Source: Streptomyces paludis (GTDB taxonomy: Bacteria; Actinomycetota; Actinomycetes; Streptomycetales; Streptomycetaceae). From it: a DNA stretch of 64,000 bases. The notes beneath the pieces were generated by a model. The model was not told the origin of the DNA. It saw only the letters and a program-made list of their open reading frames with translations, and ran no database searches. This document shows positions 8,913-17,091 of this stretch, piece by piece (the first letter of the stretch is position 1; every line of letters begins with the position of its first letter). The position numbers and the translations under genes were made by a program. The stretch lies in NCBI RefSeq assembly GCF_003344965.1, contig NZ_CP031194.1:1-64000 (forward strand), written 5' to 3'.

Positions 8913-9200
8913 CGCGTGCTGTCGCCCCCCGCACCTTCGTTCCACTCCGTCCCGGACCGTCCAGTATGGCCGCCCGGCAGGGGAAGGTGTACGGGGTGGG
9001 GCGGGTGTCGGGCGGATTGCGCGGGCCCGGGGGCGTGCCGGGGGCACTGCGGAGGTGGGGCGGGCGCGCGCGGACAACGGCGGGAGCGGGGCGGAAGAAC
9101 GGCGGAGAACCCGGCGCGAAAGAGTCGATCATGCGGCAACCTTTCCCCCGGCGGTGCCCACCCGTGGATGAACTTCCCCCACGACGAAGGACGTTGACGG

Positions 9201-11615
9201 ATGTCCCCTTCCCCTCTCTCCCCCCACGGCCCCTCACCGGACACGGCCTCCGCGGCCGCGCCGCCGCACCGCCGGTCACGGCTCGCCCGCCGTACGGCGC
9301 TGCTCGCGGCGGCGGCCGTGGTGGCCGCCGGGCTGGGCGCGATCCCCCTCGCCGCCGGCGCGAGCGCCGCGACCGATCTGGCACACCAGACGCTGCCCGC
9401 CAAGGACGGCTGGGCGGCCAGTGGCACCGGCACGACGGGAGGCGCGGCGGCCACCCAGGTCGTGACGGTCTCCACCCGGGCGCAGCTGGTGGCGGCGCTC
9501 GGTTCGGCGAGCAGTACGACTCCCCGGATCATCCAGGTGAAGGGCACGATCAACGCCAACACCGACGACGCGGGCGCGGCCGTCGGCTGCGCCGACTACG
9601 CCTCGGGGACGGGGTACTCGCTCTCCGCGTATCTGAAGGCGTACGACCCGGCCACCTGGGGCCGTACCAAGGTGCCCTCGGGCACCCAGGAGACGGCCCG
9701 GGTCGCCGCGGCGGCCAAGCAGGCGAAGAACATCCAGTTCAACGTCCCGTCGAACACCACGCTCGTCGGGGTCCCCGGGTCGAACGCCAGGATCCTCGGC
9801 GGCGCCCTGGTGCTGAAGAACGTCGACAACGTCATCGTGCGCAATCTGACGTTCAACAGCCCCGAGGACTGCTTCCCGCAGTGGGACCCGACCGACGGCT
9901 CCACGGGCAACTGGAACTCCGAGTACGACGCGGTCACGCTGCGCGGGGCCACCCATGTCTGGGTGGATCACAACACGTTCAGCGACGGTCCGACGCTCGA
10001 CAGCGCGTCGGCGACCTACTTCGACCGCAAGTTCCAGGTGCACGACGGCCTGCTCGACATCACCAAGGGCTCCGACCTGGTCACCGTGGAGCGCAACCGC
10101 TTCACCAACCACGACAAGACGACACTGATCGGCTCCAGCGACACGGACAACGCGAGCGCGCTGCGCATCTCCATCCACCACAACGTCTACACCGGCATCA
10201 CCCAGCGCGCGCCGCTGACCCGGATCGGCCAGGTGCACATCTACAACAACTACTACGACACCACCAAGGCCGGCGGCTACGCGCACAGCTACACCATCAA
10301 CTCCCGCGCCGGCGCGCAGGTGGTGGCCGAGAAGAACTACTGGAAGCTGTCGAGCGACCGCAAGACCTCCCAGCTCCTGAGCGGGGACGGCACCGGCGCC
10401 ATCGCGGGCAGCGGCAACATGGTCGACGGTACGGTGACGGACCTGGCCGCCGCCTACAACGCCGCGGCCGACTCGTCGAAGCAGCTGAAGACCGCGGTGA
10501 ACTGGACGCCGACGCTCACCGCCGGCCTGGAGTCCTCGGCCAAGGACCTGCCGTCCTCCCTGGCCGCGACCGCGGGCGCGGGGATACTGACCGCCGCCGG
10601 CACGACGAGCACCGCGGCCGCGGCCCCTGTCGCCGCCGCCGCTGCCGCCCCGGCGGTGGCCGCCGCCACCCGTACCGTCGCGGCCGACGGCTCGGCCCAG
10701 TACCGCACCGTGCAGGCGGCGGTGGACGCCTCGGCCGCCGGTGACACGGTGTCCGTCGCCAAGGGCACCTACCGCGAGGTGCTCAACGTCCCCACCGGCA
10801 AGACGGGCCTGACGATCAGGGGCGCCACCGGCAACGCCGAGGACGTCGTCATCACGTACGACAACGCGGCGGGCACCCGGAAGCCCGACGGGACCACGTA
10901 CGGCACCCGGGGCAGCGCCACCGCGACCTTCGCGGCCAACGACCTCACCGTCACCGGGGTCACCCTCCAGAACACCTGGCTGCGCGCCGAGCACCCCGAG
11001 ATCACCGACACCCAGGCGGTGGCCGTCACCGCGCAGGGCGACCGGCAGATCTTCCGCAATGTCCGCGTCATCGGCCACCAGGACACCCTCCTCACCTACG
11101 CGCCGAACGCGACCGGCCAGTACCGTCAGTACTTCCGCAACTCCTTCATCAGCGGCGATGTCGACTTCCTCTTCGGCAACGCCACCGCCGTCTTCGACCG
11201 CGTCAACATCACCCTGCGCGACCGGGGCGCGGCGGCGGGCGGCAACAACGGCTATCTCGCGGCGCCCAACACGAACTCCGCGAAGAAGTACGGCATGCTC
11301 ATCACCGGTTCCACGATCAGCAGTTCGGCCCAGGCCAACACCTTCTCCCTCGGCCGCCCCTGGCACCCCACCGACGACGCGGTCGGCCAGCTGGTGATCC
11401 GTAACACCGCTCTGCCGGCCGCGATCCGGGTGGCCGCGCCCTGGACGGACTTCGGCACGTTCCCGTGGCGGTCCGCGCGCTTCCACGAGTACGCGAACAC
11501 CGGCCCCGGCGCGACGGTCAACGCGAACCGTCCGCAGCTCACGGCCGCGCAGGCGGGCGAGTACACGGCCGCCGCGTATCTGGCCGGCACGGACGGCTGG
11601 AACCCGACGGGCTGA
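9201..11615 (+). CDS. Secreted pectate lyase-pectinesterase fusion
   Basis: 804 residues; GAAGGACG precedes the ATG. A twin-arginine-like signal (SRLARRTALLAAAAVVAAGLG) ends near ASA at about 60. Domain 1 (about 65-440) is a PL1-type parallel beta-helix pectate lyase with VWVDHNTFSDG, a DGLLDITKGSD Ca2+-binding segment and the RxPLxRIGQVHIYNNYY signature. An Ala-rich linker (about 455-490) leads to domain 2 (about 490-804), a CE8 pectin methylesterase with GHQDTLL, SGDVDFLFGNATAVF (catalytic Asp pair) and LGRPW (arginine). De-esterification and eliminative cleavage of homogalacturonan would thus be carried on one chain. A terminator hairpin follows. Confidence 0.93.
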   Translation: MSPSPLSPHGPSPDTASAAAPPHRRSRLARRTALLAAAAVVAAGLGAIPLAAGASAATDLAHQTLPAKDGWAASGTGTTGGAAATQVVTVSTRAQLVAALGSASSTTPRIIQVKGTINANTDDAGAAVGCADYASGTGYSLSAYLKAYDPATWGRTKVPSGTQETARVAAAAKQAKNIQFNVPSNTTLVGVPGSNARILGGALVLKNVDNVIVRNLTFNSPEDCFPQWDPTDGSTGNWNSEYDAVTLRGATHVWVDHNTFSDGPTLDSASATYFDRKFQVHDGLLDITKGSDLVTVERNRFTNHDKTTLIGSSDTDNASALRISIHHNVYTGITQRAPLTRIGQVHIYNNYYDTTKAGGYAHSYTINSRAGAQVVAEKNYWKLSSDRKTSQLLSGDGTGAIAGSGNMVDGTVTDLAAAYNAAADSSKQLKTAVNWTPTLTAGLESSAKDLPSSLAATAGAGILTAAGTTSTAAAAPVAAAAAAPAVAAATRTVAADGSAQYRTVQAAVDASAAGDTVSVAKGTYREVLNVPTGKTGLTIRGATGNAEDVVITYDNAAGTRKPDGTTYGTRGSATATFAANDLTVTGVTLQNTWLRAEHPEITDTQAVAVTAQGDRQIFRNVRVIGHQDTLLTYAPNATGQYRQYFRNSFISGDVDFLFGNATAVFDRVNITLRDRGAAAGGNNGYLAAPNTNSAKKYGMLITGSTISSSAQANTFSLGRPWHPTDDAVGQLVIRNTALPAAIRVAAPWTDFGTFPWRSARFHEYANTGPGATVNANRPQLTAAQAGEYTAAAYLAGTDGWNPTG

Positions 11616-11680
11616 CCCACCGGCTGCCCCACCGGCCGACCCGGCACATCCCTCCCGGAGCACCTCTCCCGGGACACCGG

Positions 11681-11721
11681 GCCCGGGACCGCGCTCCCTG
11701 CCTCGGCGCGCGGTCCCGGGT
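11681..11721 (+). terminator. Hairpin after the pectinase fusion gene
   Basis: CCCGGGACCGCG (11682-11693) pairs perfectly with CGCGGTCCCGGG (11709-11720) across a short loop; no U tract follows, as is common in this GC range. It lies between the pectinase stop and the DNA ligase start and would separate the two transcripts. Confidence 0.6.
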
Positions 11722-11742
11722 CCGGCGTTGGACGATGGAGAC

Positions 11743-13326
11743 ATGCTGCTGGCACCGCTCGCCCATGTGTCCCGGGAGGTCGCCGGGGTCTCCGCGCGGT
11801 CCCGGAAGATCTCGCTGCTGGCCGGGCTCTTCCGGACGGCGGGGCCGGACGATGTGCCCGTGGTCATCCCGTATCTGGCCGGACGGCTGCCCCAGGGGCG
11901 GATCGGTGTCGGCTGGAACGCGCTCAAGGACCCGCCCCCGCCGGCCGGCCGCGCCACACTGACCGTGCACCGGGTGGACGACACCTTCACCGCGCTCGCG
12001 GCCGTCGCCGGACCCGGCGCGCAGGGCGAGCGCAGACGTCTGGTGCGGGAGCTGCTGGGGGCCGCGACGGAGGAGGAGCAGCGCTTCCTGGTCGGGCTGA
12101 TCTCCGGCGAGATCCGGCAGGGCGCGCTGGACGCCGTCGCCGTGGAGGCGCTCGCCGAGACCTCGGGCGCGCGGCCCGACGCCGTACGGCGGGCGGTGAT
12201 GCTGGCGGGCTCGCTGGCCCCGGTGGCCCGGCGGCTGCTGGCCGCGGGCCCGCCCGTACTGGACGAGTTCCTGCTCACCGTGGGCCGGCCCGTCCTGCCG
12301 ATGCTCGCGCAGAGCGCCGCCGGGGTGGCGGAGGCGGTCGAGCGGCTCGGGGAGTGCGCCGTCGAGGAGAAGCTCGACGGGATCCGGGTGCAGGTGCACC
12401 GGGACGGCGCGGCGGTACGGATCTTCACCCGCACGCTCGACGAGATCACGGACCGGCTGCCGGAAGTGACGGCGGTCGCGCTGGGGCTGGCGGGCGACGG
12501 TTTCGTACTGGACGGCGAGGTCATCGCGCTGGACGCGGCGGGCCGGCCGCGGCCCTTCCAGGAGGTCGCGGGACGGGTCGGGTCGCGCGGCGACGTACCG
12601 TCCGCCGCGCGGGCGGTGCCGCTGTCGCCGGTCTTCTTCGACATCCTGGCGGCGGACGGCGAGGAGCTGCTCGACCTGCCGCTCGCGGACCGGCACACGG
12701 CGCTGGCGCGGCTGGTGCCGGAGCCGCTGCGGGTACGCCGGATCGTGGTCGCGGGCGGCAGCGGGCCGGACGCGGAGGCGTTCTTCCGGGCGACCCTGGA
12801 CCGGGGCCACGAGGGTGTGGTGGTCAAGGCGCTGGACGCCCCGTACAGCGCGGGCCGGCGCGGCGCGGGGTGGCTGAAGGTCAAGCCCGTGCACACCCTG
12901 GATCTCGTGGTGCTGGCCGCCGAGTGGGGACACGGCCGGCGCACCGGGCGGCTCTCCAATCTGCATCTGGGCGCGCGGCGCGAGGACGGCTCGTTCGTGA
13001 TGCTCGGCAAGACCTTCAAGGGGCTGACCGACGCGACGCTGGAGTGGCAGACGGGGCGGCTGCGGGAGCTGGCGGTACGGGACGACGGCTTCACCGTGAC
13101 CGTACGGCCCGAGCTGGTCGTCGAGATCGCCTACGACGGGCTCCAGCGGTCCTCGCGCTATCCGGCGGGGGTCACACTGCGCTTCGCGCGGGTGCTGCGC
13201 TACCGGACGGACAAGCGGGCGGCGGAGGCGGACACGATCGGCACGGTGCTGGCGGCGCACGGCCGGGGCGGCGGCAGCGAGGACAGCGGCCAGGACGGCG
13301 GCAGCAGCGGTCCCGGGGCGGAGTGA
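11743..13326 (+). CDS. ligB: ATP-dependent DNA ligase
   Basis: 527 residues from ATG 11743 (MLLAPLAHVSREVA); a TTG five codons upstream is an alternative start. Residues 1-190 form the DNA-binding domain; the nucleotidyltransferase domain has the adenylated lysine K210 in EEKLDGIRV, followed by FVLDGEVIA (motif III), FFDILAADGEELL (IIIa), EGVVVKALDAPYSAGRRG (IV) and WLKVKPV (V). The C-terminal OB fold ends RFARVLRYRTDKRAAEADT. Mycobacterial LigB is the nearest characterised type. The essential replicative ligase in these bacteria is the NAD-dependent LigA, so this enzyme is presumably accessory, for repair. The last 20 residues are a Gly/Ser tail. Confidence 0.92.
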   Translation: MLLAPLAHVSREVAGVSARSRKISLLAGLFRTAGPDDVPVVIPYLAGRLPQGRIGVGWNALKDPPPPAGRATLTVHRVDDTFTALAAVAGPGAQGERRRLVRELLGAATEEEQRFLVGLISGEIRQGALDAVAVEALAETSGARPDAVRRAVMLAGSLAPVARRLLAAGPPVLDEFLLTVGRPVLPMLAQSAAGVAEAVERLGECAVEEKLDGIRVQVHRDGAAVRIFTRTLDEITDRLPEVTAVALGLAGDGFVLDGEVIALDAAGRPRPFQEVAGRVGSRGDVPSAARAVPLSPVFFDILAADGEELLDLPLADRHTALARLVPEPLRVRRIVVAGGSGPDAEAFFRATLDRGHEGVVVKALDAPYSAGRRGAGWLKVKPVHTLDLVVLAAEWGHGRRTGRLSNLHLGARREDGSFVMLGKTFKGLTDATLEWQTGRLRELAVRDDGFTVTVRPELVVEIAYDGLQRSSRYPAGVTLRFARVLRYRTDKRAAEADTIGTVLAAHGRGGGSEDSGQDGGSSGPGAE

Positions 13327-13365
13327 GGCGGCCCCGGGACCGTACGTACGGGAACCGGATGGTGC

Positions 13366-14400
13366 CTATCCGCGCGGAACGGCCGAGGAGAGCACCGCCG
13401 GCAGGGTGCGCCAGTCCGCCGAGATGAGGCTCGCGTTCTTCCGCGCGAGCAGCGCCAGCCGGTCCCGGGCCTGCTGCTCGGTCGGGGTGGTGGCGCTGAT
13501 GGCGGGGGCCACGTTGTGCGCGTCCGTCATCAGCACGTAGTAGTTGCGCTGGGCGTACCAGGACGTGTCGAACCCGGCGGCCGCGTAGGCGGAGGCGTCC
13601 CCGTCGAAGAAGACGAACCACGGCCTGATGCCCGCGTCCGCGTACCGCGTGCGCGGGTCGCCGGCCGCCGCGTGGTGGACGGCGGGGAAGGCCGCCGCCT
13701 CGCCCAGCCGGCCCGCGGCCTTGAGGTCACGCAGGTGCATCGCGTACTCCCGGTCGGTCCACAGCGTGTCGAACGGGTTCTGCTCCTCGACCGTGCCCGG
13801 GATGAGTTCGACGATGAACCTGCCGGCGAGCTGTGCGCGCGAGGGCCAGGCCCCGGCCCGTACCGCCGTGTCGAGATCGGGGTGGCCGCCGGTCAGTTCG
13901 GCGGGCCGGTAGAGCGCGTCACCGAGCTTGGCGCCGAGCAGCGCGTCGAGGGCGGCGGGGCCGCGGCCCGCGCTGCCCAGGAGGCCGTCCTTCATCTCCA
14001 GCTTGAGGACGACGGGCCGGTGGCCGGGGTTGGCGTCGTGCCAGGTTCTGATGTCGGTGAGACAGCCGGCGAGATCCCGGTTGCGGGAGTTGGTACGCAG
14101 CTGGGCGACGGTGGTGGCGTTCGCGCAATTGTTGTCGTTGCCCAGGGGGTTGGAGTGCGAGACCCGCCACCCCGCGCCGAACACATTGGTCCACACGTCG
14201 ATTTCGAGCATCCCGGCGCCGGAGTCCAGCGCGTCCGCGAAGTAGGTGAAGGCGGTCTTCTCGTACGCGTTGTGAACGCCCACCGCCGTGCTGTCGGGGA
14301 ACGGCAGCCCGCCGGGGTCGGCGGCGTTCGCCGAGGTGACCGTGAGAGCGAGCACGGCGGCGGCGCCGGCCGCCACCGTGGTGCGGAGCAGCTTTGTCAT
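13366..14400 (-). CDS. Secreted PI-PLC-like calcium-dependent phosphodiesterase
   Basis: 344 residues from ATG 14400, with GGAGGA upstream. The signal peptide is residues 1-27 (cut after SANA). The TIM-barrel phospholipase C motif is plain: catalytic H43 in VGVHNAYEK, metal ligands E67 and D69 in MLEIDVW, second histidine H82 in WRVSHSNPLGND. The barrel ends in the active-site strand PWFVFFDGD. This matches the Ca2+-dependent phosphatidylinositol-specific phospholipase C domain family; the natural substrate (inositol lipid or other glycerophosphodiester) is not determined by sequence. It is convergent with the ligase gene. Confidence 0.85.
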   Translation of the reverse strand: MTKLLRTTVAAGAAAVLALTVTSANAADPGGLPFPDSTAVGVHNAYEKTAFTYFADALDSGAGMLEIDVWTNVFGAGWRVSHSNPLGNDNNCANATTVAQLRTNSRNRDLAGCLTDIRTWHDANPGHRPVVLKLEMKDGLLGSAGRGPAALDALLGAKLGDALYRPAELTGGHPDLDTAVRAGAWPSRAQLAGRFIVELIPGTVEEQNPFDTLWTDREYAMHLRDLKAAGRLGEAAAFPAVHHAAAGDPRTRYADAGIRPWFVFFDGDASAYAAAGFDTSWYAQRNYYVLMTDAHNVAPAISATTPTEQQARDRLALLARKNASLISADWRTLPAVLSSAVPRG

Positions 14401-14519
14401 AACCCGGATTCCTCCCGTTGCGCATGTGCGGGGCATGTCAACCGAGAGGCAGAGTAGGGGAGTTCGGTGACGGGCGGGAGGACACGGGCTTACGGACGGG
14501 GCGCCCGGCGCACAGCGGT

Positions 14520-14549
14520 GTGCCCCGCCGCTCGGGGGCGGCGGGGCAC
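14520..14549 (-). terminator. Terminator hairpin after the 66-residue protein gene
   Basis: GTGCCCCGCCGC (14520-14531) and GCGGCGGGGCAC (14538-14549) form a perfect 12-bp stem with a 6-base loop. It lies 65 bases past the stop at 14614, at the end of the leftward gene pair 16919-14614. Confidence 0.7.
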
Positions 14550-14613
14550 CTGGGGGTGACGCGTCGGAAGGGGGCGCGCCGGGGGGCGGATGGCCCGCCC
14601 GGCGGCCCGGGGG

Positions 14614-14814
14614 TTACGGCAGCTGTTCCTCGATGGCCGCGCGGCCCTTCGCCGCGATCCGGCGCTTGGCCCATTCGATGTTCTCCGGGGTGAGGTCCCG
14701 GCCGGAGGCCAGGACCAGGTCCTCGGCCGTCACCCCGTCGTCGGCGCCGGTGTGCAGCAGTCGGTCGGGGGTCACGCCCTCGTGGTCGGGCCGCGCAGCG
14801 GACTCCGCGTTCAT
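14614..14814 (-). CDS. Conserved-looking small hypothetical protein
   Basis: 66 residues with a strong AAGGAGG ribosome site ahead of the ATG at 14814. It is acidic and soluble, with a predicted helix near the C-terminus (PENIEWAKRRIAAKGRAAIEEQL). It belongs to no family I recognise. It starts 71 bases after the NAD-binding channel-like gene in the same direction and precedes a terminator, so the two are probably co-transcribed. Confidence 0.7.
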   Translation of the reverse strand: MNAESAARPDHEGVTPDRLLHTGADDGVTAEDLVLASGRDLTPENIEWAKRRIAAKGRAAIEEQLP

Positions 14815-14885
14815 GCCGCCTCCTTGTTCGTCCGGTGGTGACAATTCTGGTGCCCGTACGCCCCGGCCGCATCCCCGGTACCCCG

Positions 14886-16919
14886 CTATCCGCCGTGCCC
14901 CCGGTCCGCCCGGTGGCCCCCGGCGCGTCCGCCGCCGGACCGCCGGCCGAGCAGTTCGGCGAGGCCGCGGCGGGTGGCGGCGACCACCACCCGGTCGCGC
15001 GGACCGAGCACATAGCCCGGGGGCAGGTCCCAGACGAGCCCGGGCGGCCGCCGGCCCGCGACGCCGGGGCGGGTGTCGGACAGGTCCGGCAGCCGGTCCC
15101 CCGGGTCGGCGGTGTCCAGCGCGATGATCCGCCAGGCGCCCGGCCGGAACACCTCGCCGGCGGTACGGCCCTCCAGCCGGGGATGGCCCGCCACGTCGAT
15201 GGCGGCGACCAGCAGCACCCGGCGCTCCACCGGGATGGCCCCGAGGATCTGCCGGCCCATCATGGCGACGGCGAAGGCGGGCGCGGCGAGGGTGGAGACA
15301 CTGCGGCTGCGGGTGAGCGCCCCGGGGTGGGCGGCGCGCAGGGTGCGATAGACGGCGGTGGCGAAGTCGTCGTCGTACAGCCGCAGCGCCACCCGGAGCC
15401 CGGGGGCGACCGAGCGGGCGTAGAGGGCGGCCTCCAGATTGGTGGTGTCGACGCTGGTCAGGGCGAGCAGGGCGTGCGCGCGCTCGATCTTGGCGGCCTC
15501 CAGCACACCTTCCTGGGTCACATCGCCCAGGACGGTCGGTACGCGCAGACTGCGGGCGAGCGCGACACCGCGCGCCTCGGGGTCCTCCTCCACACACACC
15601 ACGGGGATCTCCAGCTCGCGCAGGCGCACCAGCACCCGGGTGCCGATCTTGCCGAGGCCGAGCAGGACGACATGGCCGGAGATGCCGCGCGGCGGCCGGC
15701 GCAGCGCGGAGGCGGAGCGGAAGGTGCCGAGGGCCTCCAGTACGGCGGCGAGCACCACGGGCAGCAGCAGAAGTCCGGTGACCATGGAGAGCAGTTGGAG
15801 GATCTGGCGGTCGGCCGGTTCGCCGACGGCGGGGTCGCCGATGGCGAAGAGGTCGAGCAGGGTGAGGTAGGTGGCGCCGATCAGCCGGGAGTCGGTGACC
15901 AGCCAGGAGGTGAGCGCGAGCACGACCACCGCGCCGACGATCCCCGCGAAGGACCAGCGCAGCCGCCGGGAGAACAGCGACGACAGGGGCGCTCCGCGGC
16001 CCGCGAGACGGCGCGGCGGCAGGTCGGGGCCCGCGTGGGACACGGCCTCCAGGACGACGGTGCCCCGGCCGGTGGCGGTGGCGGCGCTCACGTCGTCGGG
16101 GAGCAGCTCCGGCCCCTCCCGGCCGCTGCTGTCCGAACCCTCGCTGCCCGCGGGGTCGTTGGTGGTGGCCGAGAGCAGGGCGAGGGTGCACAGCCCCGGG
16201 TCCGCGACCTCGCCCGGGCCCGGCGGATTGCGCTCCACGGCGCGCAGCAGCAGGCCGTCGGCCCGGATCACCTTGCTGGTCCCGGCGACGGCGGTGGCGG
16301 CCAGCGCGGGGGCGGCGGTGTCGGCGTCCGAGAGGACGGTGGTGGTGGCGTCGAGCGCCGCCGGGTCCAGACCGGGTACGGCGACGGCCGCGGCCTGGTC
16401 GAGGAGCGCCTCCAGATGCTGGCCGAGCTTGCGGTTGTAGAGGCGGATGACCAGGCGCAGCTGGGGGTTGAGCCGGCGGGCCGCGAGCGCGGCCCGGATG
16501 TTCAGCTCGTCGTCGTCATGGACGAGGGCGAGGGCCTCGGCCTCCGCCACCCCGGCTTCCAGGAGGATGTCCTCGCCGAGTTCGGCGGTCTCCAGGAGGC
16601 GCGGGACCGCCGCTCTCCCGGTGTCCCCGGGACCGGCACCGGGACCGCCGGGACCGGTCCCGGCCGGGTCGGGCAGCGTCGCCGCCGTACGGGCCATGGC
16701 CGCGGACATCCGGCCGAAGAAGGCGGTGGCCCGGCCGAGTCCCGCGGCGGGGGCGGGCGGCAGCCGGGAGACGCGGACGGGCGGGACGACCAGGGTGACC
16801 CGCTCGCCGTACACGTCCCGCAGCTCGCCCGCCAGCCGGTGGGCGAGGGTGTCGTCGCCACAGACGATCATGTGACCGGCGGGGAGGCCCTGTGGTGCCT
16901 GGTGTGGAAGTGTGTACAC
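14886..16919 (-). CDS. NAD-binding potassium-channel-like protein with two TrkA/RCK-type domains
   Basis: 677 residues from GTG 16919; an ATG at 16871 (MIVCGDDTLAH) is the alternative, and neither has a clear ribosome site. The first Rossmann domain starts at MIVCGDDTLAHRL; about three hydrophobic segments follow near residues 325-440, including a pore-like TLLDLFAIGDPAVG; the second TrkA-N domain starts at HVVLLGLGKIGTRVL, followed by a TrkA-C-like region. This arrangement resembles the CASTOR/POLLUX (DMI1) group and other RCK-gated cation channels. Nucleotide-controlled ion movement is the family expectation; the transported ion is not known. The tail is a Gly/Arg-rich disordered stretch. 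Confidence 0.8.
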   Translation of the reverse strand: MYTLPHQAPQGLPAGHMIVCGDDTLAHRLAGELRDVYGERVTLVVPPVRVSRLPPAPAAGLGRATAFFGRMSAAMARTAATLPDPAGTGPGGPGAGPGDTGRAAVPRLLETAELGEDILLEAGVAEAEALALVHDDDELNIRAALAARRLNPQLRLVIRLYNRKLGQHLEALLDQAAAVAVPGLDPAALDATTTVLSDADTAAPALAATAVAGTSKVIRADGLLLRAVERNPPGPGEVADPGLCTLALLSATTNDPAGSEGSDSSGREGPELLPDDVSAATATGRGTVVLEAVSHAGPDLPPRRLAGRGAPLSSLFSRRLRWSFAGIVGAVVVLALTSWLVTDSRLIGATYLTLLDLFAIGDPAVGEPADRQILQLLSMVTGLLLLPVVLAAVLEALGTFRSASALRRPPRGISGHVVLLGLGKIGTRVLVRLRELEIPVVCVEEDPEARGVALARSLRVPTVLGDVTQEGVLEAAKIERAHALLALTSVDTTNLEAALYARSVAPGLRVALRLYDDDFATAVYRTLRAAHPGALTRSRSVSTLAAPAFAVAMMGRQILGAIPVERRVLLVAAIDVAGHPRLEGRTAGEVFRPGAWRIIALDTADPGDRLPDLSDTRPGVAGRRPPGLVWDLPPGYVLGPRDRVVVAATRRGLAELLGRRSGGGRAGGHRADRGHGG

Positions 16920-17091
16920 GACAACAGTGTCGCGGACCGGGGCGGGTGGGGCGACCCTGCCGCTCCGGAACCGGTACGGCGCCGAAGCGGCCGTACGGGC
17001 GTCGCACGGACGCCTGGTGACCGTGCGTCAGATGGCGGTCCCGGGGGCGGGGGAAGCGCGCCCGCCGGCACGACCGCCCTGCCCCGGAAGG

